From Micrasema longulum (lineage: Eukaryota > Arthropoda > Insecta > Trichoptera > Brachycentridae), in NCBI GenBank assembly GCA_022494885.1, contig JAGVSM010003414.1, positions 310,001-374,000 of the forward strand: a DNA stretch of 64,000 nt, given 5' to 3'. Below are positions 22,890 to 34,084 of the stretch, piece after piece. The notes under the pieces are model-generated. The model was not told the DNA's origin. It saw nothing but the letters and a program-made list of their open reading frames with translations, and ran no database searches. Positions within the stretch are counted from its first letter, which is position 1. Every line of letters begins with the position of its first letter. Position numbers and translations under genes: made by a program.

Positions 22890-23349
22890 ATATGTTAAAG
22901 CAGGCGTCCTCACATTATTTGACGCTTTCTCATAGGCAAAGTCTGTTGACATTTTGGTAATGTTTTTTTTATAGCAATATTCTTTATTAATGCGATCGAC
23001 CTTTTTTTTTTCGAAGTATATTGTCTAACGCTAGAGTACTTACGCTTGGAAAAATTATCATTTTATTTTTCAATTTACTGAACGTCTCATTTCAACTATG
23101 TATTATTGACATAGAGTAATAATGCGCTAAGCTATAGAAGAGCCCAAACGTAGGAAAACCATTATATGACTATTGGGTATTGAGTTAACTACAGTTCACA
23201 GCAAAACAATGGGCCGTACTCAGGGCGAGAATTTCCAAATGGATATTAATTTGCATTGTAACTATTCTTAAATATGTACCTATGTATTTATTATTGCAGG
23301 GTTATTCCAATTTATTTTTCTACAATTCGCCTATACTTATTTTATTAAA
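22890..23349. other. Unassigned tract
   Basis: Nothing supported. Confidence 0.4.
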
Positions 23350-23410
23350 TCACCGCTGTAATTGGGCCTCCTGGCCTGTTGTGGTGCAAAAATAAAATAA
23401 AAATAAATTG
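23350..23410 (+). mobile_element. SINE-4 3' fragment
   Basis: CACCGCTGTAATTGGGCCTC and CTGGCCTGTTGTGGTGCAAA followed by an A-rich tail equal the 3' end of the SINE-4 copy at 23533 but in the opposite orientation. Confidence 0.7.
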
Positions 23411-23532
23411 AAAATACATGTCTGTGTTTATTTTTTATTTAAATATTCATTTTGTTCACAATATACATATGTTACATTTATTAAGACATAAATCCCAACT
23501 CTATTGATCCAAAGTCCTGTGTTGAGTTTTTT

Positions 23533-23709
23533 ACTTTTTTTTTTTGCACCACAACAGGCCAGGAGGCCTAATTACAGTGGTGAATTACATCACAGAGCAC
23601 CCAGGCTTGAGAAAAATTACATTTTGATTTTTGTGTTCTCACCGGGAATCGAACCCGGAACCTTCCGTACGTGAGTCAAGCGTCTTGACCACTACACCAC
23701 GGAGGCCGC
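23533..23709 (-). mobile_element. SINE-4, full length
   Basis: On the minus strand: GGCCTCCGTGGTGTAGTGGT (A box), GGAAGGTTCCGGGTTCGATT (B box), a body ending GGCCTCCTGGCCTGTTGTGG and an A-rich tail. The tRNA-like head is well preserved over about 70 bp. I considered a genuine tRNA gene, but the fixed downstream body and other copies (23350, 55797) make a SINE far more likely. Confidence 0.8.
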
Positions 23710-23864
23710 GTTTCTTTGTTTGTCCGTCACATCTCCGAAACGGCGAGTGGTAGCGGCCTGAAATTTGGACATGTCATTTTAGATGCGGTTTCAAGGTTCA
23801 CGTTGCTATTTTCGAGTAAAAATTTAATCGACCTCTACTCGATAAAGACTCAAACTTTATATGG

Positions 23865-24268
23865 ATGCCTCGTGCGGCCCCGACATATTGCCCGTAATCA
23901 AATGTCATTATCAACAGTAAACATACTTTAATATACAAATGTTCCTCCGAAATTGAGAAAAAAATATCATTTGAAGTAAATATGTTTATATAAAGAATGG
24001 TTTTAAGCAGCATAATACTCGTGTTGGGACAATAAATGCCAAAAATCAATGTAAATCATGAATAATATGCCTAGTGCGGCCCCGACATATTGCCCGTAAT
24101 CAACTGTCATTATCAACAGTAAACATACTTTAATTTACAAATGTTCCTCCGAAATTGAGACAAAAATAGCATTTGAAGTAAATATGTTTATATAAAGAAT
24201 GGTTTTAAGCAGCATAATACTCGTGTTGGGACAATAAATGCCAAAAATCAATGTAAATCATGGATAAT
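23865..24268. repeat. 202-bp tandem duplication
   Basis: Two head-to-tail units (23865-24066 and 24067-24268) both start ATGCCT(C/A)GTGCGGCCCCG and end in a GTAAATCATG-type sequence. I count roughly seven differences, so about 96-97% identity. The unit has no clear ORF. Confidence 0.9.
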
Positions 24269-24774
24269 TATTAGAAATCAATTACCTGTGAAAACTGACT
24301 CCTTTAACACCTTTGACGCTCCTACTGCTGCAACCAAACATACTGCAAATCACCATAGTCGATTTTTATTTATTACAACATAAATATCCAAGTTATTTAC
24401 AAACAAGCCAAGCACAGCGACAAAAACTTCCAATAGAACCGTTATGCCTATGTTGTCAAATAAAACTAAATGGCTGCCAATTTGTTGCTAACCAACATCG
24501 CTTGCGTACTATAAAACATAGTGATGTGGCTTCTCTATAGGTTGACGCATCATTACTCTGAGATTATTGACAATATTTTGAGAATGTCCAAATTTTTCCT
24601 TTCTGTTGAGATATTTTTCTCTTCAGACGAAATTCTTAGAAGTTTAAATTCCAATATTGATCCACAAATATTTATACAAATATACAAAACATACTAAAAA
24701 TAGTAAATAAAACTAGATTTTATTAAATATCTGTCCCTAAATTAAAAATACTTACCTGACGATTTAATCTCCTA
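24269..24774. other. Unassigned, with a short family A scrap
   Basis: GACAATATTTTGAGAATGTC at 24568-24590 and the following CAAATTT match family A segment b. A plus-strand open stretch at 24313-24540 has no recognisable features. Confidence 0.4.
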
Positions 24775-24985
24775 GATACTGTCTCCCGGCAGTAAATAAT
24801 GTACATCGGCCTTAAGAAAGAGACTACCGACTTCAAAGAGCGTCGTCTCTGTTGTACGAGTCCGTTATTTGTATGAATATATGTATTACAAGGACGACGC
24901 TATACAAAGTCGGCAAATTAGGCCGGCCGTGTCTTTCTTAAGCCCCATGTCCTTTATTTAATGCCGGCTACTGTACCAGTCTTGA
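24775..24985. mobile_element. Imperfect foldback MITE
   Basis: Arms around 24775-24848 and 24893-24981 are inverted copies: GGCAGTAAATAATGTACAT against CCGGCATTAAATAAAGGACAT, CTTAAGAAAG in both, and a shared GCGTCGTC core. The right arm has a small GGCCGGCC insertion relative to the left. The centre is a short AT-rich loop near 24880. No coding sequence. Confidence 0.7.
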
Positions 24986-25045
24986 AGAAGCCTACTGCCT
25001 AATATACGCAAAAAATACTCTTCTCGACAGATTTGTAGATGAACA

Positions 25046-25220
25046 TCGTCATCCTTTGCTCAAGGACATGAATATATCTTATAACAAGGACATGAAATAA
25101 TATCATTGTTATAGTTATTCCTTTAACACTACTTTTGGTCACATTTCTCTGTCAAATTGTTTCATATGCTTCCCCACAAAATCAAATTAACATATAATAA
25201 AAATATTACAATAAATAAAT
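25046..25220 (+). mobile_element. LINE 3' end, second copy of the 15-300 family
   Basis: GCTCAAGGACATG and GTCAAATTGTTTCATATGCTT parallel 30-120. The frame gives VKLFHMLPHKIKLTYNK. It stops at an AATAAATAAAT tail where SINE-3 starts. Confidence 0.55.
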
Positions 25221-25397
25221 CGGGTTGTGGTCCCGTGGCTAGTGTTGCGGACTCACGGATCAGAGGTACGAGGTTCGAACCGTACCCCACCTTGATTTCC
25301 ATTTTCTAATAGTGAGTTATTTACGACTCATTGAAAATGTCCATCAAGATCGAAATATTTAAATAAATTATAAGAACGCAAATATTTTATTTTTTTA
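25221..25397 (+). mobile_element. SINE-3
   Basis: CGGGTTGTGGTCCCGTGGCT (head with A box), GGTACGAGGTTCGAACCGTA (B box), a body AATAGTGAGTTATTTACGAC and an end ATAAGAACGCAAATATTTTA. Matching copies lie at 42555 (+) and 59756 (-). Confidence 0.8.
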
Positions 25398-26087
25398 AAT
25401 AAAAAATTGTATGAAGCAAATTAGCATAGAAGAAAAAAAAGCGAGTAACATGCGAACAATGACAATTAAATGATGATAAACGCACAGTTATAGTCCTTCT
25501 TACAACAGATTTCCCTAGTGAGAAAGACTCGCGAATTAATTTTGTATATTTTTTGTTAATAAAGCATAATAAAAAACGACATAGAATAAAAAAATAAAGC
25601 ATACAAAGTACAACAAATGAAAAATCATGATAATAAGTTGTTGGCAAGACTAAACTTTAAGAATGATTCTCTAGATTAACTTAAACATTGCCTTTTGTTT
25701 TAAAATTATTTATTCAAGTCTTATAAGACGTAATCATGTATCTATATAATTATCTTTATTATTTCCATTCCTTATCTCTGTCCTTGTACCCATTTTCAGT
25801 AATAATTGTATGGATCGGTTTGGCGCTGGCAGTTTTACCACAAACATTTAAAGTGAATATAACATAATATTGACTGAATTGAAATATTCAAAGCCGGTCA
25901 AAAGGTTATACCATACAATCAGATAATGAGTACCTTGAGCGTACGATCAGCATAACTTAGAAAATGTTCGTTTATGATTGCTTGTATTATAATTTACTCG
26001 ATTTTTATTAGTATTTTACATTTGTTGAAAGTAGTTTAAAAAAATACCTTACATATTTCGTCGACAGAAGTCTTAAGGAACATCATC
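25398..26087. other. Unassigned tract
   Basis: An 86-codon minus-strand open stretch (25387-25647) lacks any recognisable motif. I do not call a gene. Confidence 0.4.
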
Positions 26088-26117
26088 ATTATTCCTTTTC
26101 TGCGCCTAATGGTGCAT
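26088..26117 (-). mobile_element. SINE-1 tail fragment
   Basis: ATCATTATTCCTTTTCTGCG then CCTAATGGTGCAT is the reversed SINE-1 3' end. Confidence 0.55.
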
Positions 26118-26239
26118 GCCGCGTGCATCGGGTGCGGAGATGGATAAGGGCGCACCTGGGGTGGTATTCCAAACCCTCTCGCGGCCGTATTATCTCGTGT
26201 ATTTTTATACAAAATACACAAGAAAAACTGTTTTCTGAT

Positions 26240-26440
26240 GTTGTGAATAGTTTCATTCGATTGAAATATTTCACATACTAGGCAACGTTTGAAAATAATT
26301 TTCTGATTTTTAAGCTTCCTCTTTGTTTTATTTGTTGACCAGTTTGTTTTATTAAAATATTTTTAGTTTGTCCAAATGTTTGTCGACAATAGACTGGAGG
26401 TCTAATTTCAATTAGTTCTCTGATTAGATGAACAAAGTAG
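26240..26440 (+). repeat. Family A segments d and b
   Basis: CATACTAGGCAACGTTTGAA and TTTAGTTTGTCCAAATGTTT then CGACAATAGACTGG match 55030-55140 and 61235-61340 in the same order. Confidence 0.55.
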
Positions 26441-26854
26441 GGAAAAAACATTTACTACCCTAGCAACACTAACGAAACGTCCATTTTGTTTTCTTTGACA
26501 ATCCGACAGATGGAAAAATATTTCAATTTTCAAGTAATGCATATGCTACTTACATATGCATTTGCTAATTACACGTGAAATGTGATACCATCCTGTTTCT
26601 TCAAGATACCAGCAGTATTTCTACACTTTAAAACGACACAACTCGGCATAGTTAAATTCAAATTAGGAGTTGCGTACTGAGCGACGTCTACAAAGAAACT
26701 AATGGGTCAAAACGTAAAACTACTCTTTTAAGAGTAGTTTAGTCGCCTTCTGTTTGATGCGCGTATGCGGTTTCTGGACAATTCTTAATTCTACGATATT
26801 TTGTTAGCATTCGGAATTATAAAATAGAGTTAAATTAATGACTAGATTATACCT

Positions 26855-26900
26855 TGATAAAGAAGCTGTTGTAGCATCGAAACCAGTCGGTAAAAAATAA
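26855..26900 (+). repeat. ACCGGT-type dispersed motif
   Basis: TTGATAAAGAAGCTGTTGTA and CATCGAAACCAGTCGGTAAA, plus-strand form of the motif also at 11115, 15137 and 38790. Confidence 0.6.
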
Positions 26901-26988
26901 GTGGTCAAAAACAAATTTCTTTTACTTCATTTTTAATTATAAAAATAAATATAAACGATGCTTTAAATATATTTTTTAAATATTTTAA

Positions 26989-27198
<210 letters not shown>

Positions 27199-27356
27199 TG
27201 AACAATTAATGCTCTGATACTGAAACTGTAATTGTCCATGTTAAATGATTTAACCACATATTTTGATAGTGTGAAATCACCAAAATAAATGTTATGTGCT
27301 GACCGGTTTCAAAACACGATTGTACTTTTTTTGTCATGGCTTAAAAATAAACACCT

Positions 27357-27733
27357 CCGGGCGGATGAGAATACAGTTCTTAGCGTGAAATAGAACCAGA
27401 ACCCTTTACGAGTGTTTTCGACTCGATGGCTGCACTCATGTAAAAATCCTGAGAAAGGAAATCGAGTAGAGAAAAGTCCACCTCCCGGTGTACCTAGTAG
27501 TTTGCGCGTTCGCCTACCAAGCTTGAGGTCCTGGGTTGGATTCCTAAGAGGGTCGACGTGAAGTATTTATTTATAAGGTTTAAAACCACTACACTATAAG
27601 ACATACGTTCTTATTTCCACTCGATTCCCTTTTTAAAGTTTTTACCCGAGAGAAGCAATTGAGTTAAGCATACTAGCCCTGGGCTCTGGTTCTATTTCAC
27701 ACACAGAACTGTATTCATCATCTGCCTGGACAA
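27357..27733 (+). mobile_element. SINE-2 composite with an inverted second head
   Basis: The left head (GCGGATGAGAATACAGTTCT, GAACCAGAACCCTTTACGAG, CTGAGAAAGGAAATCGAGTA) leads to a tRNA-like unit at about 27480-27560 (TAGTTTGCGCGTTCGCCTAC; GGTCCTGGGTTGGATTCCTA) and a short body. From about 27615 the head recurs in reverse (ACTCGATTCCCTTTTTAAAG, CTCTGGTTCTATTTCACAC, ACTGTATTCATCATCTGCC), giving about 110-bp inverted ends. It sits 191 bp downstream of the TRMT61A exon, in the presumed intron. Confidence 0.75.
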
Positions 27734-27739
27734 AATATT

Positions 27740-28545
27740 ATAATCAACAGAGCGGATTGGAAAATATCGCTTTTTTTACAATTTTAAAGTAGTAGGGTCT
27801 ATAAAATACTGTGGAGTGAAAAAAAATTTTTTTTTTTTCTTATTAGTAGCATATTAAATATTTTCAATTCCCGCGAAAACGGTTCATTGTATTGGCCACG
27901 CTCCTAATACGTCACGATTCGGTTTTATTTTTCACTTTGTGACCGTTCAGATATAAATAGAACATCATCACAAATCTTGACGTCACAATTGTCAAGGCAA
28001 AACATGTCGCGTTTTTGTAGACAGAACAATTTTATTTTAAAAATCATGAATGACAACATTTATCCACAATATCCATATTGATTTTGAAAATTATTTTTTT
28101 CTAAATTCAATTCGCATGTTTTTATCGGTATTCGTTGTATGTGATATTTCTCTTTTTTACATACTTATTTCTTCCTATTTGTAAGACCTTACTTTCGAGT
28201 TATAAATTTATTAATATTAATGGATTACTGCGCTGCTTTTACATTATTATTTTTTTATTCAGAAAAAAAAAATACATTTTTTTACATTAATTAAATACAT
28301 ATATTTACATAAACGTTTCCCATTACGTAAAAGAAATAAACAATTCTTGTGTACATAATCGGAAGTGATGTCTTACAATGGTTTATTTTATTTTAATTAA
28401 TACTATTTTTAGGATAACATATGTGAATTACAAAAAAATATAAATAAACGATGTTTTTAATCAGTGTTACATAAAGAAGAATTATAAATGTAACTTTTTA
28501 CTATTTTCTTAAATATATTGTATTTATTTATTTTTATTTTTCAAG
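27740..28545. other. Presumed intron or intergenic sequence
   Basis: No TRMT61A C-terminal exon could be found here; its usual ending contains a GHTGYLTFAT-like motif, which I did not see. The tract is AT-rich and ends with a good T-rich acceptor at 28545. Confidence 0.4.
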
Positions 28546-28871
28546 AATTACCGGTACAAGTACCTTTAACATTACATACTGTAAACGGTGAAGTTCAGTG
28601 TAGGTTGAAAAAAAATTATTTAGTCCCAGGTGGGCGACATTATAGAGATAGATTATCAAAAATCAATAAGCAAATTTTTAAGATTAAAAAGAGTAATGCA
28701 GATAACCAAATAAAGTGCCTACAAACACTTACCATTTCACCAATTTCGCTCAATCGGCAAGAACATGAGATTTCTCCAAAAAATAAGATTATGTTGTATC
28801 GATTTAACTTTATAAATGAAATCAAAAACGTTATCTATAAAATACCTTACTGTAAAATGGAACAAATATGA
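28546..28871 (+). CDS. Candidate terminal exon or small ORF, unidentified
   Basis: A T-rich stretch ending TTTTTCAAG gives a plausible acceptor. From there the frame is open for 108 codons to a TGA, starting ELPVQVPLTLHTVNGEVQCR and including LVPGGRHYRDRLSKINKQIF. Composition is basic and polar with no signal peptide or membrane segment. If joined to the TRMT61A exon (phase 0 donor) the phase does not fit: the frame 0 join stops after seven codons. It therefore either belongs to another transcript, has an unseen intermediate exon, or is not a gene. I recognise no family. An unspliced reading could start with the ATG at 28518, which adds nine residues dominated by Phe and Ile. Confidence 0.3.
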
Positions 28872-28926
28872 CTTAAAGATCTGGATTTTATGAAATAAAC
28901 AACTCGTTAGTGAAATACAAAATTTT

Positions 28927-28932
28927 AATAAA
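28927..28932 (+). terminator. Candidate polyadenylation signal
   Basis: AATAAA lies 55 bases after the TGA at 28869-28871, a normal distance for a last exon. AATAAA is common in AT-rich DNA, so alone it proves little. Confidence 0.25.
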
Positions 28933-28939
28933 GGAAGCA

Positions 28940-29819
28940 ATTTTCTACAAATGTACCAAGATTAGTTAATATATAAATTCAGAATTCTGCTTAGCTAATA
29001 TGAGTAAGTGGTTGACAATAAGTTTATCTAAGAAATAAATATTTGTAACGATAATAATGACAAGTGAAATAGATTCTTGATTGTTTTCTTCTCGAGATGA
29101 TATGAAATAATGTTGATTTTACAAAATAATATCCGCAGATGAGACTCGATTTAAGATGTCTTCGGTTGGTGTATTTTTACTCCGGGTTGCCTCAGTGGAT
29201 GATTTCCCAGAAGATTATTTGTCGACATTTTAATTCAGTAAATGACCGTCTGCTTCCTTGCATTTGTAAATTTGTGTCTCATGATCTTGAAGAAAACTTT
29301 AAAATGCTGACATCGACTTTTCTAGATATTTACGAATAAACTTCGTAATAATTAGTGATCCATTCGAATCATGGAGTAAATATACTACATTGTAAAATCC
29401 TTATCATCGGACAAAGTTGATAAAAGATGGAGTAAATAAAATAAAATAAGGTGAAAAAGGTAGAGAATAAAGGTAGGTAAAGAAAGAAGGGAACCTGTAT
29501 AAAATACAATCTCATTAGATTGTGATATCTCTTTCTACAAGAATTTTGGTAATAAATTTAAAACAAATAGGCTTACGTTACGTTGAACGTTCCCTTTCTT
29601 GAAGGACTACATTTTTGAAATGTGCGATCGCCTCTCTTCTAGTCTTTGGGCGGTAAATGGACCGTTCGTCTCGAGTTTTCAAATGGAAAGAAATCTACTT
29701 CTAATGCACGGATATCGTATAGATGAGTCACTACCGCGGCCGTCAGATGGCGCTAAATCAAGGAATTTAGAATTATAAGCCAGTACTAAAATACTTTCAA
29801 AACGGGGTACGTTGGACTT
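28940..29819. other. Unassigned tract
   Basis: A 66-codon plus-strand open stretch at 29139-29339 follows ATCCGCAG, an acceptor-like sequence, but has no domain I recognise, so I leave it uncalled. A CpG-richer patch at 29640-29760 includes CAGATGGCGCT. Confidence 0.4.
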
Positions 29820-30175
29820 GTTTTTTTTACAACGTTACAATACATACATAAGTATTTACACTAGAGTATATCCAGTAACAACTTTTTCAATGCTTACTTA
29901 GAAAGAACATAATTAAAATATTGATTCCACACTAAAATGTTTTACAAGTAATTGTTTATAAGCTGGAAATTTCAATAAAAATATGTCACCTAAATCCGAA
30001 TGTTTATTACCCAGCGCATGTAGACGATTCAGTACTGAATTGCTAGAATATATTGAGATATGATTGTTGCAGTGATAAAGTTGAACTAGCCTTGTCACTC
30101 TAACTGGTACTTTAAAACCAATGAGGGCCAAAATTTCCGGGCTGTCCAATACTGAATTAACGATTATTCCTGACT
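29820..30175 (-). mobile_element. Jockey/R1-like LINE 3' end
   Basis: Minus strand reads MDSPEILALIGFKVPVRVTR, LVQLYHCNNHISIYSSNSVL, NRLHALGNKHSDLGDIFLL and FPAYKQLL. The 'SPLNRL' position and FPAFK-type ending are those of Jockey/R1 ORF2 C-termini. A T-rich stretch near 29820 marks the reverse 3' end. Confidence 0.8.
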
Positions 30176-30179
30176 GTAC

Positions 30180-31917
<1,738 letters not shown>

Positions 31918-32121
31918 GTATTTCACAGTTTAAAAATGTACAGAGTTTATTTGTTTCAGGTCCCGACTAGCTAGGAAATTCCTGTGTTTAGGAAGGACCT
32001 TATTTTTTTCATGTGTTTTTTTTTTTTTTAATTTCATTAAATGATGCTTAACAAGTTCAAAGAATAATAATAACATTATAAAAAATCAATATAAATTTAA
32101 ATTAGAAAACATGCAAGTATT

Positions 32122-32757
32122 AGAGATGCCACAAATATTCGGCTACTATTCGGCATTCGGCCTATTTGGCTACTTTTTTACGTACGCAATATTCTACCGA
32201 GTATCGAATACCATATCACGAAAAAAAACACACGAATTACTAAAAAAATGTATCTATTTCAATCACAAATTATTAGTTCAATACTAACAATCTATCTGTG
32301 GTAAATTGTGAAGAATGAAAATATTTTTTTCATTATTTGTTAGTAGCAAACGATTGCGCTTTTCCCCAATAATAATCACTTCCAAGATCTTGTGTGACAC
32401 AGCAAACACACAGCTATTTTATAATCTTCACTACAAATCTCACAATATTCTTAAATATGTGATTTTTCATTGAATGGTGCCATGATGTACGATGCACTAA
32501 TAATTACTAATTACGAATTATCAATTCTAATAAGAACTACAAGTTACACAATGTCATGTATTAATGAACAAATAACGCGTGTCGCGACATGATCTACCCG
32601 CAAATGAAACAAATACGCTTGCCCCGTCACCCCCGCACGCACCGCAATGAGGCAGGTCGTAACCTGTCACACATATTTCGCTGAACGTTCGGCGCTTCGG
32701 CCGAGAGCGTGGTCGAACATTCGGTATTCGGCTAAATCACTATTCGTGTCATCTCTT
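32122..32757. mobile_element. hAT-like non-autonomous element
   Basis: Ends AGAGATGCCACAAATATTCG and, in complement, AGAGATGACACGAATAGTG are inverted. Both subterminal regions carry several ATTCGGC-type motifs (left: 32147-32170; right: 32690-32735). Candidate 8-bp flanking duplicates CAAGTATT and TAAATATT differ at two positions. The centre is noncoding and no transposase remains. AGAGATG-type ends with 8-bp duplications are a known hAT pattern; the assignment is inference. Confidence 0.7.
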
Positions 32758-32820
32758 GTAAATATTCATATTTTGCTTGTGTAAACACGCACATTTAAAT
32801 ATTTTATATCATAATTTTGT

Positions 32821-33547
32821 CGGCCTCGTGGTGTAATGGTCAGCGCGTTAGCCTGCCATGCAAGAGGTCTCGGGTTCGATTCCCGACATAGTTGATGTGA
32901 AATATTTATTTAAATAGGTGTTTTCACATTAAAATATTTTATAGTCCCTGGACTGGTACCTGAGGCGTAAGACTGATAATCTTTTTTTTATTCATAAATT
33001 TCATAAAAAAGTACATGTTTTTGTAAAATTCTAAACATATCTACTTTCACACATCTAGTAAATGTTATCACTGTAACTCTCCAAAAAAAGAGACTAACTC
33101 TTGTGCTTGGAGAGTGACTTACACTGTTTTAGTTGTTTATTTATAAAAGTTTATATAATTTTAAAAACGAGTACTTAAAAAAGAAAAAGAAAAATAAAAA
33201 TTTAGGATATATAAAGAAAAAACATACAACAATAATACATTCATACTAATTTAAATTTGATGTTGTTTTTACACGAGTTCAAAAAATTTCTTTTGATTAA
33301 CTTTAAATTTATTTTTTGATATATTATTTTTAATAGTTTTTAGTTCATTGGAAAGATTATTATAATTTTGTACACCTTTGAAGACAAAGCTATTTTGACC
33401 ATGACTTGTAAAGAATTTAGGAATTTTAATAGTATGTTGGTATCTAACCTTCATGTAACAAAAATTATCAAGATACGCTGCGATTGGAGTACCAATGCAG
33501 TGCCCTATGCACCACGAGGTGCGGAAAGGGAACGATGATGATGATAT
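32821..33547 (+). mobile_element. SINE-1 split by a LINE
   Basis: The left part (32821-32981) has an excellent tRNA-like head: CGGCCTCGTGGTGTAATGGT, then CTCGGGTTCGATTCCCGACA, and the body through GCGTAAGACTGATAATC. The right part (about 33445-33547) resumes with TAACCTTCATGTAAC and runs through GGAGTACCAATGCAGTGCCC to GATGATGATGAT. Intact copies join these directly. Confidence 0.85.
32982..33444 (-). mobile_element. LINE 3' end inserted in SINE-1
   Basis: A T run at 32982 is the reverse tail. The minus strand encodes RYQHTIKIPKFFTSHGQNSF, VFKGVQNYNNLSNELKTIKN and FKVNQKKFFELV, a CR1/Jockey-type ORF2 end. The protein reading runs into SINE sequence at its upstream side, locating the 5'-truncation junction near 33444. 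Confidence 0.8.
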
Positions 33548-33549
33548 CA

Positions 33550-34083
33550 TAACTTTTTCGTAACGAACTCATAAGCAAAGTTTATTGAATATTTACATGG
33601 GCTGGCGGTACACGATGATATATTTCTAATGATTACTGGGTAGCGTCCTCGCGTTTTAAAAAACATTCTGACGTTTTTTTGCTTTAGACACTTGTACCTT
33701 TTCACAAGTCAACTGCCGACAACTCCATTTTCTTAACTTTCGACGGCCTATCTTGCGGTGTAGTGCAGTGTTTAGTACATCGGTGCCTTGTGCTGGTAGT
33801 TAGTAAGTAGCTGTCAATGCCGATAAACTTGACATTCAGTTTCCGTCGTTTAATTGATTTTGAATGAAACCCCGCGATCGCATATTTCTTGCACTAACTG
33901 TTTAATTTAGATCCTATGATTGCTTTTACCGCATTATTTGCCGCTGAATAAAAATACACACGTGACAATTTAGCGTTTAAGCGAGATAGCAGTTTTCATT
34001 CGAAATAAATTTATTACAAGTAATTCAATTAATTTATTTAAAAATAACATAAACATTACAAACATTCATTCAAGACGTACATA
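33550..34083. other. Unassigned tract
   Basis: No recognisable feature in about 530 bp. Confidence 0.4.
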
Positions 34084-34084
34084 T

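Noticed and set aside
23640..23709. tRNA gene
   Set aside because: The A and B boxes are good but the downstream SINE-4 body and other copies show a SINE. I could not confirm a closed acceptor stem.
29139..29339. 66-codon frame after an AG
   Set aside because: A plausible acceptor exists but no homology or phase partner could be found.
32821..32895. tRNA gene
   Set aside because: A well-preserved tRNA-like head, but it continues into the SINE-1 body shared with at least three other loci.
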